Of a stretch of DNA of 51,226 bases, positions 41,236 to 51,046 are shown in pieces (the first letter of the stretch is position 1; each line of letters opens with the position of its first letter). Origin of the DNA: JBBQWZ01 sp038210135 (lineage in GTDB: Bacteria; Acidobacteriota; Terriglobia; Bryobacterales; Bryobacteraceae); contig JBBQWZ010000049.1 of the NCBI GenBank assembly GCA_038210135.1, positions 1 to 51,226 of the forward strand. Reading direction: 5' to 3'. The notes below the pieces were generated by a model that was given only the letters and a program-made list of their open reading frames with translations, was not told the DNA's origin and searched no databases. The position numbers and the translations under genes are program-made.

Positions 41236-41325
41236 TTCGAGTGTGATGGGTCTCCGCAACAGCGTCGATAGTCCGCAAAACGGAAAACAGCGCTCATTGC
41301 GATTGCAAGCGGAATGCCAATTATC

Positions 41326-42057
41326 TCATGGCTCAGCTTGCGCTTCGGGCAAGTCCCATAGCGAACACACCTCGCTTTCGACGTAATCGCCGACAGAAAC
41401 CGTTTCGCCCGGCGGCCACATCGTGCTCACTGAACCGGGCTGATGGAAAATCACGTTCACGCTGCGCCGCGACTGCCGGCAGGCATTCGACACCTTCGAA
41501 ACGGTGTGCCACGAATTGTCGGATCGCACCAACAGGCTGGAGCCGCCCACAATCGGCGGAATCTCCGCGACCACATCGTCCGCACGCGAGGAATTCAGAA
41601 TCTGCAGGCAGCCGCCATCCCTCGGATCCCACGATTCGTTGAAGTACAACACGTGCGTCATCATCTTCTCTTTGAGATCCAGATGCGGACCCAGCCACGC
41701 GCCCGGCCCATAGTGAATCACGTTCACCTCCAGAACGCACGCCGATAAATCCAGCCCGGTCAGACGGCTCATCGCAGCGCGATAGCAGGCGGAAAGCAAA
41801 TCCTCCGCCAATTCCCGCCACGCCGGACTCAGCCCCCGCGGATTCGAAATCCCGTCCGATCCCATGTGGATCAATGAACGGGAAGAATAAACGTAGCCTT
41901 TCTCTCCGTCATAACCCGATACTTTTCTGAAGTGGTCAAAAGGATACGACGCCGCAAGCGCCGCCGCATCGGCCGGTTCAAATAGCCCGTCAATGAATTT
42001 CCACCGGAACGGATGAAGTTCCATGGAGTGCTGGTCGAGGCGCGCGATGTTGAGCAT
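41326..42057 (-). CDS. 2-oxoglutarate/Fe(II)-dependent oxygenase (prolyl-hydroxylase-like)
   Basis: A 243-residue double-stranded beta-helix enzyme. Iron ligands: His125 and Asp127 in 'GPHLDLKEK' and His184 in 'SDNSWHTVSKV'; an Arg near 197-198 ('SRRSVNVIFH') would bind 2-oxoglutarate. It probably hydroxylates a glycan-linked or small substrate; similar proteins occur in polysaccharide clusters. The ATG at 42057 is chosen; a GTG two codons earlier is possible. It is divergent from the pyruvyl transferase gene and downstream-adjacent to the ABC exporter on the same strand. Confidence 0.88.
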   Translation of the reverse strand: MLNIARLDQHSMELHPFRWKFIDGLFEPADAAALAASYPFDHFRKVSGYDGEKGYVYSSRSLIHMGSDGISNPRGLSPAWRELAEDLLSACYRAAMSRLTGLDLSACVLEVNVIHYGPGAWLGPHLDLKEKMMTHVLYFNESWDPRDGGCLQILNSSRADDVVAEIPPIVGGSSLLVRSDNSWHTVSKVSNACRQSRRSVNVIFHQPGSVSTMWPPGETVSVGDYVESEVCSLWDLPEAQAEP

Positions 42058-42088
42058 GTTCACTTCAACGAAACAGAGGCCAGCTTTC

Positions 42089-42121
42089 TATACTGGGAAG
42101 GAAATCTATTCTAACGAAATG
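42089..42121 (+). promoter_or_regulatory. Promoter and dead-end start codon of the pyruvyl transferase gene
   Basis: TATACT (42089-42094) could be the -10, followed by GGGAAGGAAA and an ATG at 42119-42121. That ATG reads only five codons before a TGA, in the frame next to the real coding frame. Confidence 0.45.
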
Positions 42122-42132
42122 AGCTCGCCGCG

Positions 42133-43344
42133 CTGACCACCACAGTCCGACTTGTCTGTAGCTGCGACCGCTACAACTACGGCGATCTGCTGTTTCCCGT
42201 CGTCACCGCCAACGCCCTGTCGCAGAATCAGGAGCTCCGCGAACGCTTCCGTTTTCAACAGTACGGAATGATCGCCAGCGACCTCAGCACGTTTGGCGCA
42301 CTTCCCTCGAAAGGCATGCGCCACCTGTTCCGCGACGCAGTGGACGGCGACGTCATCCTCGTCGCCGGAGGCGAGAACCTCGCGCAAACCTGGTACGTCA
42401 TGCACCAGATGTTGGTCGAAGACGGGTTCGTGGCGCGCCTCGCGGAATGCCTGGAGCGCCACGGTCCGGAATTTACCGAAGCACTCTCGCGCAGCAGCTT
42501 CGGAGCGCGCCAGCCCTTCCCCTACATCCTCTCGCCGGCACATTTTGAAGCCCGCGTCCGCGTGATGTACAACTCGGTCGGCGGATGGCCCCTCCGCCAC
42601 TACGCCCCCGACGCCCAGACCTCCATCCTCCGCGATCTCGCCCGCGCCTCTTTCCTCTCGATCCGTGACGAAGAATCCGCCGCCATCGTTCACGATCTCG
42701 ACCCGACCCTCCATCCGCTCGTGGCGCCGGACTGCGTGTTTCTTCTTCCCGGTCAGTTCACAAAAGAGGATCTTGCGAGAAAAGCATCGCCTGAAATCCG
42801 CGAGCTCGTCCGCCAGGCCGGCCGCTTTCTTACCTTCCAGTGTCATCCGCGCTACGGGAATGCGAACCGCGATGCACTGAAATCCCAGCTCTCCATCCTC
42901 GCCAACCAAACTGGATTGAACATCCTGCTGACGCCGATCGGCCGCGTGTATTCGTTCAACGACGGCAGTTTTCTTGAGCCCTTCGCGCAAGACCTCGGCG
43001 ACGCCGCCTTTTACCTTCCGGACTCCGCCACCATCTGGGACATCGCCTACGTCCTCAGCGCGGCGGACCTGTTTTGCGGCACCAGCCTCCACGGCGTGAT
43101 TACGTCGCTCGCCTACGGAGTGCCGTTTGTATCTCTTGAAAACGCGGACCCGAAGCTCGCCAACAATATCCGGACTTGGGGCCTCACCGGCACGTTCCCG
43201 CAAGCCGCCGCCTCTGCCATCGCCGACCTCGGAAGCCGCGCGCTGAACCAAAAAGGAAACTCGCTCGACGCCCACGCCGGCCGCCTTCGCGAAGCCGCCG
43301 AAGTCAACATGCAAAGCCTGGCTGCTGTGATTCTGCCGAACTAA
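42133..43344 (+). CDS. Polysaccharide pyruvyl transferase-family protein, start unclear
   Basis: About 403 residues. The N-terminal 'SCDRYNYGDLLFPVV' is the conserved 'N.GD..' opening and 'SAADLFCGTSLHGVITSLAYGVPFVSL' the conserved GTSLHG loop of polysaccharide pyruvyl transferases, which add pyruvate ketals to exopolysaccharides. Coding similarity begins near 42133, but no ATG, GTG or TTG lies between the in-frame TAA (about 42112) and 42268. A CTG at 42133 or a one-base frameshift after the ATG at 42119 may explain this. The ATG at 42268 would lose the conserved N-terminus. It overlaps the convergent GT gene by 4 bp. Confidence 0.78.
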   Translation: MTTTVRLVCSCDRYNYGDLLFPVVTANALSQNQELRERFRFQQYGMIASDLSTFGALPSKGMRHLFRDAVDGDVILVAGGENLAQTWYVMHQMLVEDGFVARLAECLERHGPEFTEALSRSSFGARQPFPYILSPAHFEARVRVMYNSVGGWPLRHYAPDAQTSILRDLARASFLSIRDEESAAIVHDLDPTLHPLVAPDCVFLLPGQFTKEDLARKASPEIRELVRQAGRFLTFQCHPRYGNANRDALKSQLSILANQTGLNILLTPIGRVYSFNDGSFLEPFAQDLGDAAFYLPDSATIWDIAYVLSAADLFCGTSLHGVITSLAYGVPFVSLENADPKLANNIRTWGLTGTFPQAAASAIADLGSRALNQKGNSLDAHAGRLREAAEVNMQSLAAVILPN

Positions 43345-45239
43345 AATGCCGCCAATCGCACTTTTTCCGTCGTCCGGTCGAACGCCTCCGGAAAGTAGGG
43401 ATCGCCCTCGACCAACACCTGGCTCCAGCGCAAACGGAAACGCTGACGCTCGGCGAACGTCGTCCCGCCTTTGCGCGTCGCGCACTCCACATGAGTCAGC
43501 TCAATGCGTGGATCGACGACGATGCGATAGCCTTTCTTCCGCACGCGAAGGCAAAGATCCAGGTCGCCGTAGTTATCCGGGAAAGCCGGATCGAATCCGC
43601 CGATTTCCTGAAACACATTCTTGCGAATTCCAAGGCATGCGCCGGTCACAGCCGAAACGTTGCGAGGCAGTTGCAGGGAGTACATCAGCGGCGCAGCCCC
43701 GAATTCCCCCCGCCCAGGATGCCCCGCGCCATCCTGAATGCCGAACACCATTCCCGAATGCTGCAACGCTCCCGACGGATACAGCAGCCGCGCGCCCACC
43801 ATGCCGATCTCCGGATTCTCCAGCCGATCCGCCATCACGTCCAGCCATTCGGGCCGAATCGGTGTGACGTCGTCGTTGATAAACACCAGCAACTCGCCGT
43901 TCGCCCCCTCCGCGCCGAGATTGCACATCTTCGAGAAATTGAAGACGCCGGAATAGCGCACCCGAACACAATCCGTCGAGTCCAACACCGCCCCCAGCGG
44001 CTCCCCGCCACTAACCACGTGCTCGACCACAACCAACTCATGCGGACGAGCCGTTTTCTTCCGCCCCTCGAGAAACGCCGCCAGCCGCTTCGCGTTTCGC
44101 GTGCAAACGATCAGGCTCGCCGGCCTCTTCGATCGAAGGCTTGGCTGAATGTAGAACGTGTAGAGCAGCGGCCCGTCTTCGATCGTCGCCGCCACCTGAC
44201 GCCGCGCCATCGCATCCGCCAGCGCGATCCGGCCCGCCTCGTGCGCATAGGGTTTGGCCGCCGGATTTAACGACGTCGACTGGGCATGCTGCCGCCAGTG
44301 ATACAGCACCTGGCGCACATGCCGGACCTCGCGCGCACGCTCGACCAGCCGCAGCGCCAGGTCGTAATCCTGCGCACCGTCGCACTTTTTCCGGAACCAG
44401 CCCACCTGCTCGATCAACTCTCGCCGCGCCACAAAAAGATGGCCGAAATACATGCACGAGTCCAGCAGTTCCGGAGACCAGTCCGGCTTGAACGTCGGAC
44501 CCGAACGCTGGCCGTCAGGATCCAAATAGTCCTCATCCGAATACAACACGTCGGCGCCATCTTGACACGCCTCGACAATATGAAACAAAGCCTGCGGATG
44601 CAGCTCGTCATCGTGATCGAGGAACGCGGCGTACTCGCCCGTCGCCAATTGTCCGGCCACGTTCAGCCCTTCGGAAATACCGCCGTTCACGCCCCGGAAC
44701 GACACCCGAATCCGCGAGTTGGCCGCCGCTTCGCTCTCCAGGTATTCGCGGATCCAGGGTTCACCCGAGGCGTCGTCGCAAATGCACAATTGCCACTGTT
44801 CGTAGGATTGCGCCTTCACCGATTCGATGGCCCGCTCCAGCCACATCCGCTGCGGCCGGAAGGTGGACATCACCACACTCACCAGCGGCCGGACCCTCCA
44901 CCCGCGCGCCTGTTGCCGGTACCACGACGCCGTCATCCCCCGTGATTCCCGCGCCGCCACCCACTCCCCGTAGCTGACTCCATCCAGTTTCGCGGCGGAG
45001 CTTCCGCGCAATCGCAGATATAGGGGATGAAAGGGAGAATGCAGCAGAATTTGTCCGGCTATTTTCTTCTGCTTCGCGAGGATCCGCCCGGCGAATCGTA
45101 GAAAGCGGAAGACCACGCTCGCCTCGATGCGGTTCAGCCGCTCGTCCAATAGCCGTGTCTCCTGATCGAGACTGTGAATCGCGTCAAGTAGCTTGCGTCG
45201 ATGGGCAGGCCGTTCTTCGAGTGGCTGCGGAGCGCTCAT
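43341..45239 (-). CDS. Tandem-domain GT2 glycosyltransferase
   Basis: A 632-residue protein with a basic helical N-terminal region (~1-115) and two GT-A domains. The first ('PLVSVVMSTFRPQRMWLERAIESV', 'DHDDE', 'SDEDYLD', 'GAQDYDLALRL') spans about 117-350. The second ('ASLIVCTRNAKRL', 'FINDDVTPI', 'GMVGARLLYPSGALQHSG', 'GGFDPAF', 'DLDLCLRVRKKGYRIV') spans about 365-600. Both have acidic metal motifs, so both may be active. It resembles O-antigen or rhamnan-type transferases acting at the cytoplasmic membrane face. It sits with the pyruvyl transferase and 2OG oxygenase in a glycan locus. Confidence 0.92.
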   Translation of the reverse strand: MSAPQPLEERPAHRRKLLDAIHSLDQETRLLDERLNRIEASVVFRFLRFAGRILAKQKKIAGQILLHSPFHPLYLRLRGSSAAKLDGVSYGEWVAARESRGMTASWYRQQARGWRVRPLVSVVMSTFRPQRMWLERAIESVKAQSYEQWQLCICDDASGEPWIREYLESEAAANSRIRVSFRGVNGGISEGLNVAGQLATGEYAAFLDHDDELHPQALFHIVEACQDGADVLYSDEDYLDPDGQRSGPTFKPDWSPELLDSCMYFGHLFVARRELIEQVGWFRKKCDGAQDYDLALRLVERAREVRHVRQVLYHWRQHAQSTSLNPAAKPYAHEAGRIALADAMARRQVAATIEDGPLLYTFYIQPSLRSKRPASLIVCTRNAKRLAAFLEGRKKTARPHELVVVEHVVSGGEPLGAVLDSTDCVRVRYSGVFNFSKMCNLGAEGANGELLVFINDDVTPIRPEWLDVMADRLENPEIGMVGARLLYPSGALQHSGMVFGIQDGAGHPGRGEFGAAPLMYSLQLPRNVSAVTGACLGIRKNVFQEIGGFDPAFPDNYGDLDLCLRVRKKGYRIVVDPRIELTHVECATRKGGTTFAERQRFRLRWSQVLVEGDPYFPEAFDRTTEKVRLAAF

Positions 45240-45554
45240 ACTTCGGAAGGCTTTTCCAGCCTAACGCAAACGTGCAGGAATTGCCGCCGCGGGCCAAAGC
45301 TGCCGAACGACCGTATGCTTGCCGTCGAATGCAACGCTGAATACTTCCCGAAGCCCGTCAGCGACCAGGATTTCATGAAAACCGGCAGCGCCTTCGCTTG
45401 TTTTCTCGACGAGCACGAAGATCTCCAGCGTGCTGTTTACGAAACAACCGCTCGTCCGCTGTACTCTCTAGATGTAGGGTTCGGACTGGACTCCGCTCAC
45501 TCCGCCCCCCGCACCAGACATTCGACATTTTTCGGTTCGTAGGAGATCTCTGCA
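45240..45554. other. Gene-free stretch before secreted protein
   Basis: No credible gene is seen in these 315 bases. An open frame at 45201-45542 lacks homology features, overlaps the GT start region and is rejected. The promoters of the GT gene (left) and the secreted protein (right) must lie here. AGGAG at 45541-45545 is the ribosome site of the latter. Confidence 0.5.
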
Positions 45555-46679
45555 ATGAAGTTACTCAGCCTGGCCGTTTGCGCTCTCGGCCTCAGTATCG
45601 CCGCACATGCCCAAACCTCGACCGTGACCCTCACCGGCACGGCGACGATTACCGGCGTTACCGGAGCCACCAGCTCCACCTTTTCGCTCATCGGAAGCGC
45701 CACCATCCTCGGACTCGGGAGCGCCGTGTTTTCCGGCGCCGGAACCGTTCCGAACGGCGTTCTGACCGGCCAGATCAACGGACCCGTCACCGGCAATTAC
45801 GCCATGATCTTCCCTGACGGAGCGATCCTTTATGGCTCCTTCGCCTTCCCCACCGTCTTCCTCGTTCCCCAGGTCGGCGGCTCGGCCAGCGTCACCGGAT
45901 CTCTCAACGTCAGCGGCGGCACCGGCCGCTTCGACGGCGCCCGCGGGGTATTCAACCCGCTAACCGGAACCGGCACGATCATTAGCTCGACCAGTTCGAG
46001 TTACACCATCTCCGGCAATGGCAATCTGAGCTACGGAGTCAAGATCCTGCCCACGCTGGCCTTCGGCGGCGGCTGGTATACGGCTCTCTATTTCACCAAT
46101 TCCACCAGCGCGCCCGTCTCCTTTCCGTTGAGCTTTACTTCGGATTCCGGCGCGCCCCTGACCATCGCCGACGCCGGTGGATCGTCCACCACCGTCAACA
46201 TCGCTCCCGGCGGATCGGCCCGCATCGAAGCGCCGAACACCGGCAACCTGCAGCAGGGTTACGCCATCGCCACTCTCCCTCCCGGAGTGAATGGCTACGG
46301 AGTGTTCCGTCAAAGCGCTGGCACCGTGGCTGACCAGGAAGCCGTCGTTCAGTTCTCGAACAGCGGTGTCACAACCTCCACCCTGATCTTCGACGAGACC
46401 AACTACATCACCGGCATCGCGGTCGCGAATCCCAATAACTTCCCGATCACGGTGAATCTGAGCGCCACCAATCAAAGCGGAAACTTGCTCGGTACCGGCA
46501 TCATCCAGCTCGCCGCTCTCAGCAAAACTTCGGTGGCCCTGAAAACCATCGCCGGCCTCACCGGAATCGTCAACAATCGCGGCACGGTGACGTTCAGCTC
46601 AACCAGCGGATCGTTCGCCGTCCTCGGCCTGCGCTTCAACGGCTCCGCCTTCACCTCGATCCCGACGTCGGAGAAGTAA
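45555..46679 (+). CDS. Secreted beta-rich protein of unknown function
   Basis: A 374-residue exported protein (signal peptide MKLLSLAVCALGLSIAAHAQ). The first ~150 residues are Gly/Thr/Ser-rich with repeating hydrophobic strands ('ATITGVTGATSSTFSLIGSA'). The second half has 'LAFGGGWYTALYFTNSTSAPVSF', 'GGSARIEAPN', 'QEAVVQFSNSG' and a C-terminal 'GTVTFSSTSGSFAVLGLRFNGSAFTSIP', which recurs in acidobacterial surface proteins. It is probably an extracellular beta-sandwich or fibre. No enzymatic motif is visible. Confidence 0.8.
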   Translation: MKLLSLAVCALGLSIAAHAQTSTVTLTGTATITGVTGATSSTFSLIGSATILGLGSAVFSGAGTVPNGVLTGQINGPVTGNYAMIFPDGAILYGSFAFPTVFLVPQVGGSASVTGSLNVSGGTGRFDGARGVFNPLTGTGTIISSTSSSYTISGNGNLSYGVKILPTLAFGGGWYTALYFTNSTSAPVSFPLSFTSDSGAPLTIADAGGSSTTVNIAPGGSARIEAPNTGNLQQGYAIATLPPGVNGYGVFRQSAGTVADQEAVVQFSNSGVTTSTLIFDETNYITGIAVANPNNFPITVNLSATNQSGNLLGTGIIQLAALSKTSVALKTIAGLTGIVNNRGTVTFSSTSGSFAVLGLRFNGSAFTSIPTSEK

Positions 46680-46690
46680 AACGTCAAGGC

Positions 46691-46720
46691 CCCAGCCCCG
46701 CCCGTCAGGGCGGGGATTCC
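46691..46720. repeat. Family-A palindromic repeat
   Basis: GCCCCGCCCGTCAGGGCGGGG core, with C for A in the loop. It is followed by a separate small hairpin, GCGAGCGTAAGCTCGC, at about 46736-46752. Confidence 0.85.
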
Positions 46721-46968
46721 TTATCCTCCGAGGCGCGAGCGTAAGCTCGCGCTCACTCGCCCCGCACCCAGAAGGAGCACGTCGGGAACGGACGCTACGC
46801 CCCCTGCCGCCGTCGATCCCAATAGCAAAAAAGGCAAGAAGGCCCACCATGCTGACTGCCTTATTAACCTTCCGCACAAGCCATTTCCACGGTTCTCGAA
46901 GGCGGTCTCATCCGTTTTCCGCTGAGGCGGAAATGCCCAACCCGGCGCGACATCGTAGAATACGATAA
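46721..46968. promoter_or_regulatory. Intergenic region with APC permease promoter
   Basis: No gene is seen. TAGAAT (46956-46961) lies 7 nt before the GTG start of the permease and no Shine-Dalgarno is present, a leaderless-type arrangement. A hairpin at 46736-46752 and a short repeat TCCG(T)TTTCCGC/GCGGAAA at about 46914-46933 are also present. Confidence 0.35.
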
Positions 46969-48357
46969 GTGCCTTCGGCCAAGCCCACTCTCCTCCGCCA
47001 ACTCGGTGTCTTCAGCGCCACTGCGCTGGTCGCATCGAACATGATCGGCACGATGATTTTCACCGCCACCGGATTTCAGGTGGCGAGCATCGGATCTCCG
47101 AAAATCATCCTCCTCGCCTGGGCCGTCGGAGCGCTCGCCGCCCTTCTCGGAGCCTTCTGCTATTCCGAACTCGGCGTCAATCTCCCCAGTTCCGGCGGCG
47201 AGTACGTGTACCTCACCCGCGCTTTCGGACCCACCTGGGGCTTTGTCGCCGGCTGGGTTTCCTTCTTCGCTGGCTTCTCCGCGCCCATCGCCGCCGCCTC
47301 CCTCGCCTTCTCCGATTACCTCGGCTACTTCTTCCCCGCGGCCAAACAAAGCGCGTCCTGGTTTCAACTCGGCTCCGGCGAATGGACTCTCAGTTTCGGT
47401 TGGGCCCAAATCATCGCCTCCACGCTCGTCGCGCTGTTCTCGCTCCTCAACATCTTCGGACTCGGCCGCGTCGCGCGCATCCAGAACCTGCTGACCGCCT
47501 TCAAAGTCACCGTGATGGCCGCCTTCGTCATCCTCGGCTTCGCCATCGGAACCGGCGACTTCGCGCACCTTTCGCAGAACGCCGTCCGCACCACGCCCAA
47601 CTCCGTCCTCGTCGAATTCGCGCTCAGCTTGTTCTGGGTCTACGTTGCCTATTCCGGCTGGAACGCCGCCACCTACGTCGCGGAAGAACTGCACCAGCCC
47701 TCGAAGACGCTGCCCATCGCCCTCGCTGTCGGAACCACGCTCGTCGCCGTCCTCTACCTCGGCCTCAACCTCGTGTTCTTCTACGCGACTCCGCCCGAGG
47801 AAATGAAGGGCGTCGTCGCCGTCGGAGCCCTCGCCGCTTCGAAACTCTTCGGTGCCGGAGTCGCCGGCCTCTTCGCCGGCCTGATGGCCGTATCCCTCAT
47901 GTCCACCGTCAACGCCATGGTCACCATCGGACCCCGCGTCTACTACGCCATGGCCACCAACGGAGCCTTCCTTCGCGGAGCCGCCAAGGTCCACCCGCAC
48001 TATCGCACTCCGGTCTACGCGATCGTCGCGCAAGCCATCTGCACCATCCTCCTGACCGCGACGCCGTTTCCCCAATTGGTGGTCTACATCGGTTTCACTT
48101 TGAACTTCTTCGCCTGCATGTCCGTGCTCTCACTCTTCCGCTTCCGCAAGCGCGAAGGCTGGCGCAAGCTGCGCGTCGTCAGCTTCGCCTGGCCCCTGAT
48201 TCCGGTTCTGTTTCTCCTGATCGGCGGCTGGCTCATCATCGTCGGCATCCAATTCAAACCCTGGATTTCGCTGGCCGCTATCGTCACCTGCGTCACCGGA
48301 GCCGCCGTCTATCACGCGCGCTATCGCAAAGCCCCCATCGCCGAGGCTGTCGCATAA
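46969..48357 (+). CDS. APC-superfamily amino acid permease
   Basis: A 462-residue, about 12-helix transporter. The first helix has 'TALVASNMIGTMIFTATG' (the GxG-type substrate loop of APC carriers), and 'SELGVNLPSSGGEYVYLTRAFG' is family-typical. The closest look is to the LAT/YkbA-like group of amino acid exchangers or importers; the substrate is unknown. It starts with GTG. The folD gene begins immediately after its stop (TAAATG). Confidence 0.93.
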   Translation: MPSAKPTLLRQLGVFSATALVASNMIGTMIFTATGFQVASIGSPKIILLAWAVGALAALLGAFCYSELGVNLPSSGGEYVYLTRAFGPTWGFVAGWVSFFAGFSAPIAAASLAFSDYLGYFFPAAKQSASWFQLGSGEWTLSFGWAQIIASTLVALFSLLNIFGLGRVARIQNLLTAFKVTVMAAFVILGFAIGTGDFAHLSQNAVRTTPNSVLVEFALSLFWVYVAYSGWNAATYVAEELHQPSKTLPIALAVGTTLVAVLYLGLNLVFFYATPPEEMKGVVAVGALAASKLFGAGVAGLFAGLMAVSLMSTVNAMVTIGPRVYYAMATNGAFLRGAAKVHPHYRTPVYAIVAQAICTILLTATPFPQLVVYIGFTLNFFACMSVLSLFRFRKREGWRKLRVVSFAWPLIPVLFLLIGGWLIIVGIQFKPWISLAAIVTCVTGAAVYHARYRKAPIAEAVA

Positions 48358-49250
<893 letters not shown>

Positions 49251-49257
<7 letters not shown>

Positions 49258-49892
49258 GAGTCGGACTGACAGGCGGTCTCGCCAGCGGCAAAAGCTTCGT
49301 CGGCAAAGTCCTCGCCGGACTGGGCTGCCTGGTCGTCGAAGCCGACCAGCTCGGTCACGAGGTCCTCGAGCCCGGCGCCGAAGCTTACGCGCAAACCATC
49401 GAGGAATTCGGCAACAGCATTCTCCGGCCGGACCACACCATCGACCGCCTCAAGCTTGCCGAAATGGTTTTCGTCGCTCCCGAACGCCTCGAAAAACTGA
49501 ACGCCATTGTCCATCCTCCGGTCCGCGCCCGCAGTGCCGCGCTCGAACATGATTTCTTCAAACTTCATCCCCGTGGCATCGCGGTGCATGAGGCTGCGAT
49601 ATTAATAGAGACAGGCAGCTACCGGAAGTTCGACCGCATGATCGTAGCGGCCTGCACCCGGGAGCAGCAAATTGCGCGCGCTATGGAACGCGACGGAGCC
49701 ACTCTCGAAAGCGTCATCGCCCGTCTGGCGAGGCAAATGCCACTGGCGGAAAAAGTCCGCTTTGCGGACTACGTGATCGATACGTCCAATACCAAGGAAC
49801 ACACCAGCGAACAAACGGCCGCCGTTTTCGCGGAACTCGAAAAGCTGGCCGCCCAGGGAGATCCCGGTTCGACGCGGAGTACGATTCGATGA
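49251..49892 (+). CDS. coaE: Dephospho-CoA kinase
   Basis: Last step of coenzyme A synthesis, phosphorylating the ribose 3'-OH of dephospho-CoA. The P-loop is 'GLTGGLASGKS' (residues 5-15), followed by 'GCLVVEADQLGHEVLEPG', a conserved 'HPPVRA' lid and 'EAAILIETGSYRKFDRMIVAACTREQQIAR'. The GTG start (49251-49253) overlaps the end of folD; 213 aa is typical. The upstream continuation of the frame inside folD is not coding. Confidence 0.95.
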
Positions 49893-51031
49893 AATTCAGA
49901 ACTTTAGTGATTGCAGCCGCCCTCGTCGGCGGATTCTGGTACGCGACTGCGCGTTCCGGTTGGGATTGGAAAAAGATCGGCCATCCCATGACGCAGATCG
50001 GCAAGCTGTGGAGCGAGCCCGACGTCGCCCGCGGAGCCGGCCTCTCGACCGACGAAGTCAACAACATCGACATCTACAAAATGGCCAGCCCGGCGACGGT
50101 CTTCATCACCTCCACCGTCTACCGCCGTAGCTTTTTCTTCGAGCCCCAAGCCACCCGCGAAATCGGCTCCGGCTTCATCCTCTCGGATGACGGCAAGATC
50201 CTCACTAATTTCCACGTCGTCTCGGGAACCAATCAAGTCGAAGTCCAGCTCACCGACGGCAGCCGCCTCAAAGCCGACATCCTGGTGCGCGACCGCCAAA
50301 ACGATCTCGCGCTGATTCAGGTGAAACACTCGAAGAAGCTTCCGGTCCTCAAGCTCGGCGACTCCGACCGCCTGCAGGTCGGCCAGAAAGTTCTCGCCAT
50401 CGGCAACCCGTTCGGCTTCTCCGGAACGCTGACCACCGGCATCGTGAGTTCGCTCGGCCGCGACATTCCGACTGAAAACCAACAAACGCTGGAGGGCATG
50501 ATTCAGACCGACGCCTCCATCAATTCGGGCAACAGCGGCGGACCGCTCCTCGATTCCGGCGGCAACGTCGTCGGAATCAACACCGCTATTTATGGACCGA
50601 CCGGCGGCAGCGTCGGCATCGGATTCGCCATGCCCATCAACCGCGCCAAGGCCATGCTCGAGGATTACCGCTCCGGCAAGAGCTTCGGACGCCCGCGCCT
50701 TGGAGTCAGCGTCGTCTATATCAATGGCGAATTCGCCGAAGCGCTGGAACTCCCAGCCACCGGCGGCCTGCTGATCCAGAATGTCGCCCGCGGCTCCGCC
50801 GCTGATTCAGCCGGCTTGAAAGGCCCGCGTCAGATGGTCGTTGTGGGCAATGCCGAAATCGGAATCGGCGGCGATCTCATCACCGCCCTCGACGGAAAAT
50901 CCGTCGACAGCAACGACGCCATCGTCCGCGCCTTAGCGAAAAAGCGTCCCGGCGATCCGCTCCAAGTCACCATCTACCGCGCGAAAAAATCCCAGACCCT
51001 CAAAGTCAAACTAGGCGAATCGCTAGAGTAG
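49889..51031 (+). CDS. HtrA/DegP-like serine protease (S1C) with one PDZ domain
   Basis: Periplasmic quality-control protease, 380 aa. An N-terminal membrane helix (residues 5-19) anchors or exports it. The trypsin-like domain carries His109 (TNFHVV), Asp139 (NDLALI) and Ser216 (GNSGGPL). One PDZ domain (about 270-378, 'GLLIQNVARGSAADSAGLKG') follows, fewer than the two of E. coli DegP, like DegS or HtrA2. The ATGA start overlaps the coaE stop. Expected role: envelope stress proteolysis. Confidence 0.94.
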   Translation: MKFRTLVIAAALVGGFWYATARSGWDWKKIGHPMTQIGKLWSEPDVARGAGLSTDEVNNIDIYKMASPATVFITSTVYRRSFFFEPQATREIGSGFILSDDGKILTNFHVVSGTNQVEVQLTDGSRLKADILVRDRQNDLALIQVKHSKKLPVLKLGDSDRLQVGQKVLAIGNPFGFSGTLTTGIVSSLGRDIPTENQQTLEGMIQTDASINSGNSGGPLLDSGGNVVGINTAIYGPTGGSVGIGFAMPINRAKAMLEDYRSGKSFGRPRLGVSVVYINGEFAEALELPATGGLLIQNVARGSAADSAGLKGPRQMVVVGNAEIGIGGDLITALDGKSVDSNDAIVRALAKKRPGDPLQVTIYRAKKSQTLKVKLGESLE

Positions 51032-51046
51032 CGCCGCAAGACCACT

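Noticed and set aside
42106..43485. 459-residue frame on the minus strand
   Set aside because: Antisense of the pyruvyl transferase; the plus strand carries GTSLHG and the N.GD motif.
39214..45239. Transposon or phage origin for the glycan group
   Set aside because: No integrase, transposase, tRNA target or terminal repeats were seen around it.
45201..45542. 113-residue frame with CxxC (TCRNCRR)
   Set aside because: It overlaps the glycosyltransferase start region, lacks a ribosome site and shows no recognisable fold. The CxxC is probably chance.
46864..48075. 403-residue Gly/Glu/Asp-rich frame on the minus strand
   Set aside because: It is the antisense shadow of the APC permease gene, whose 12-helix protein is unmistakable; the frame has no domain features.
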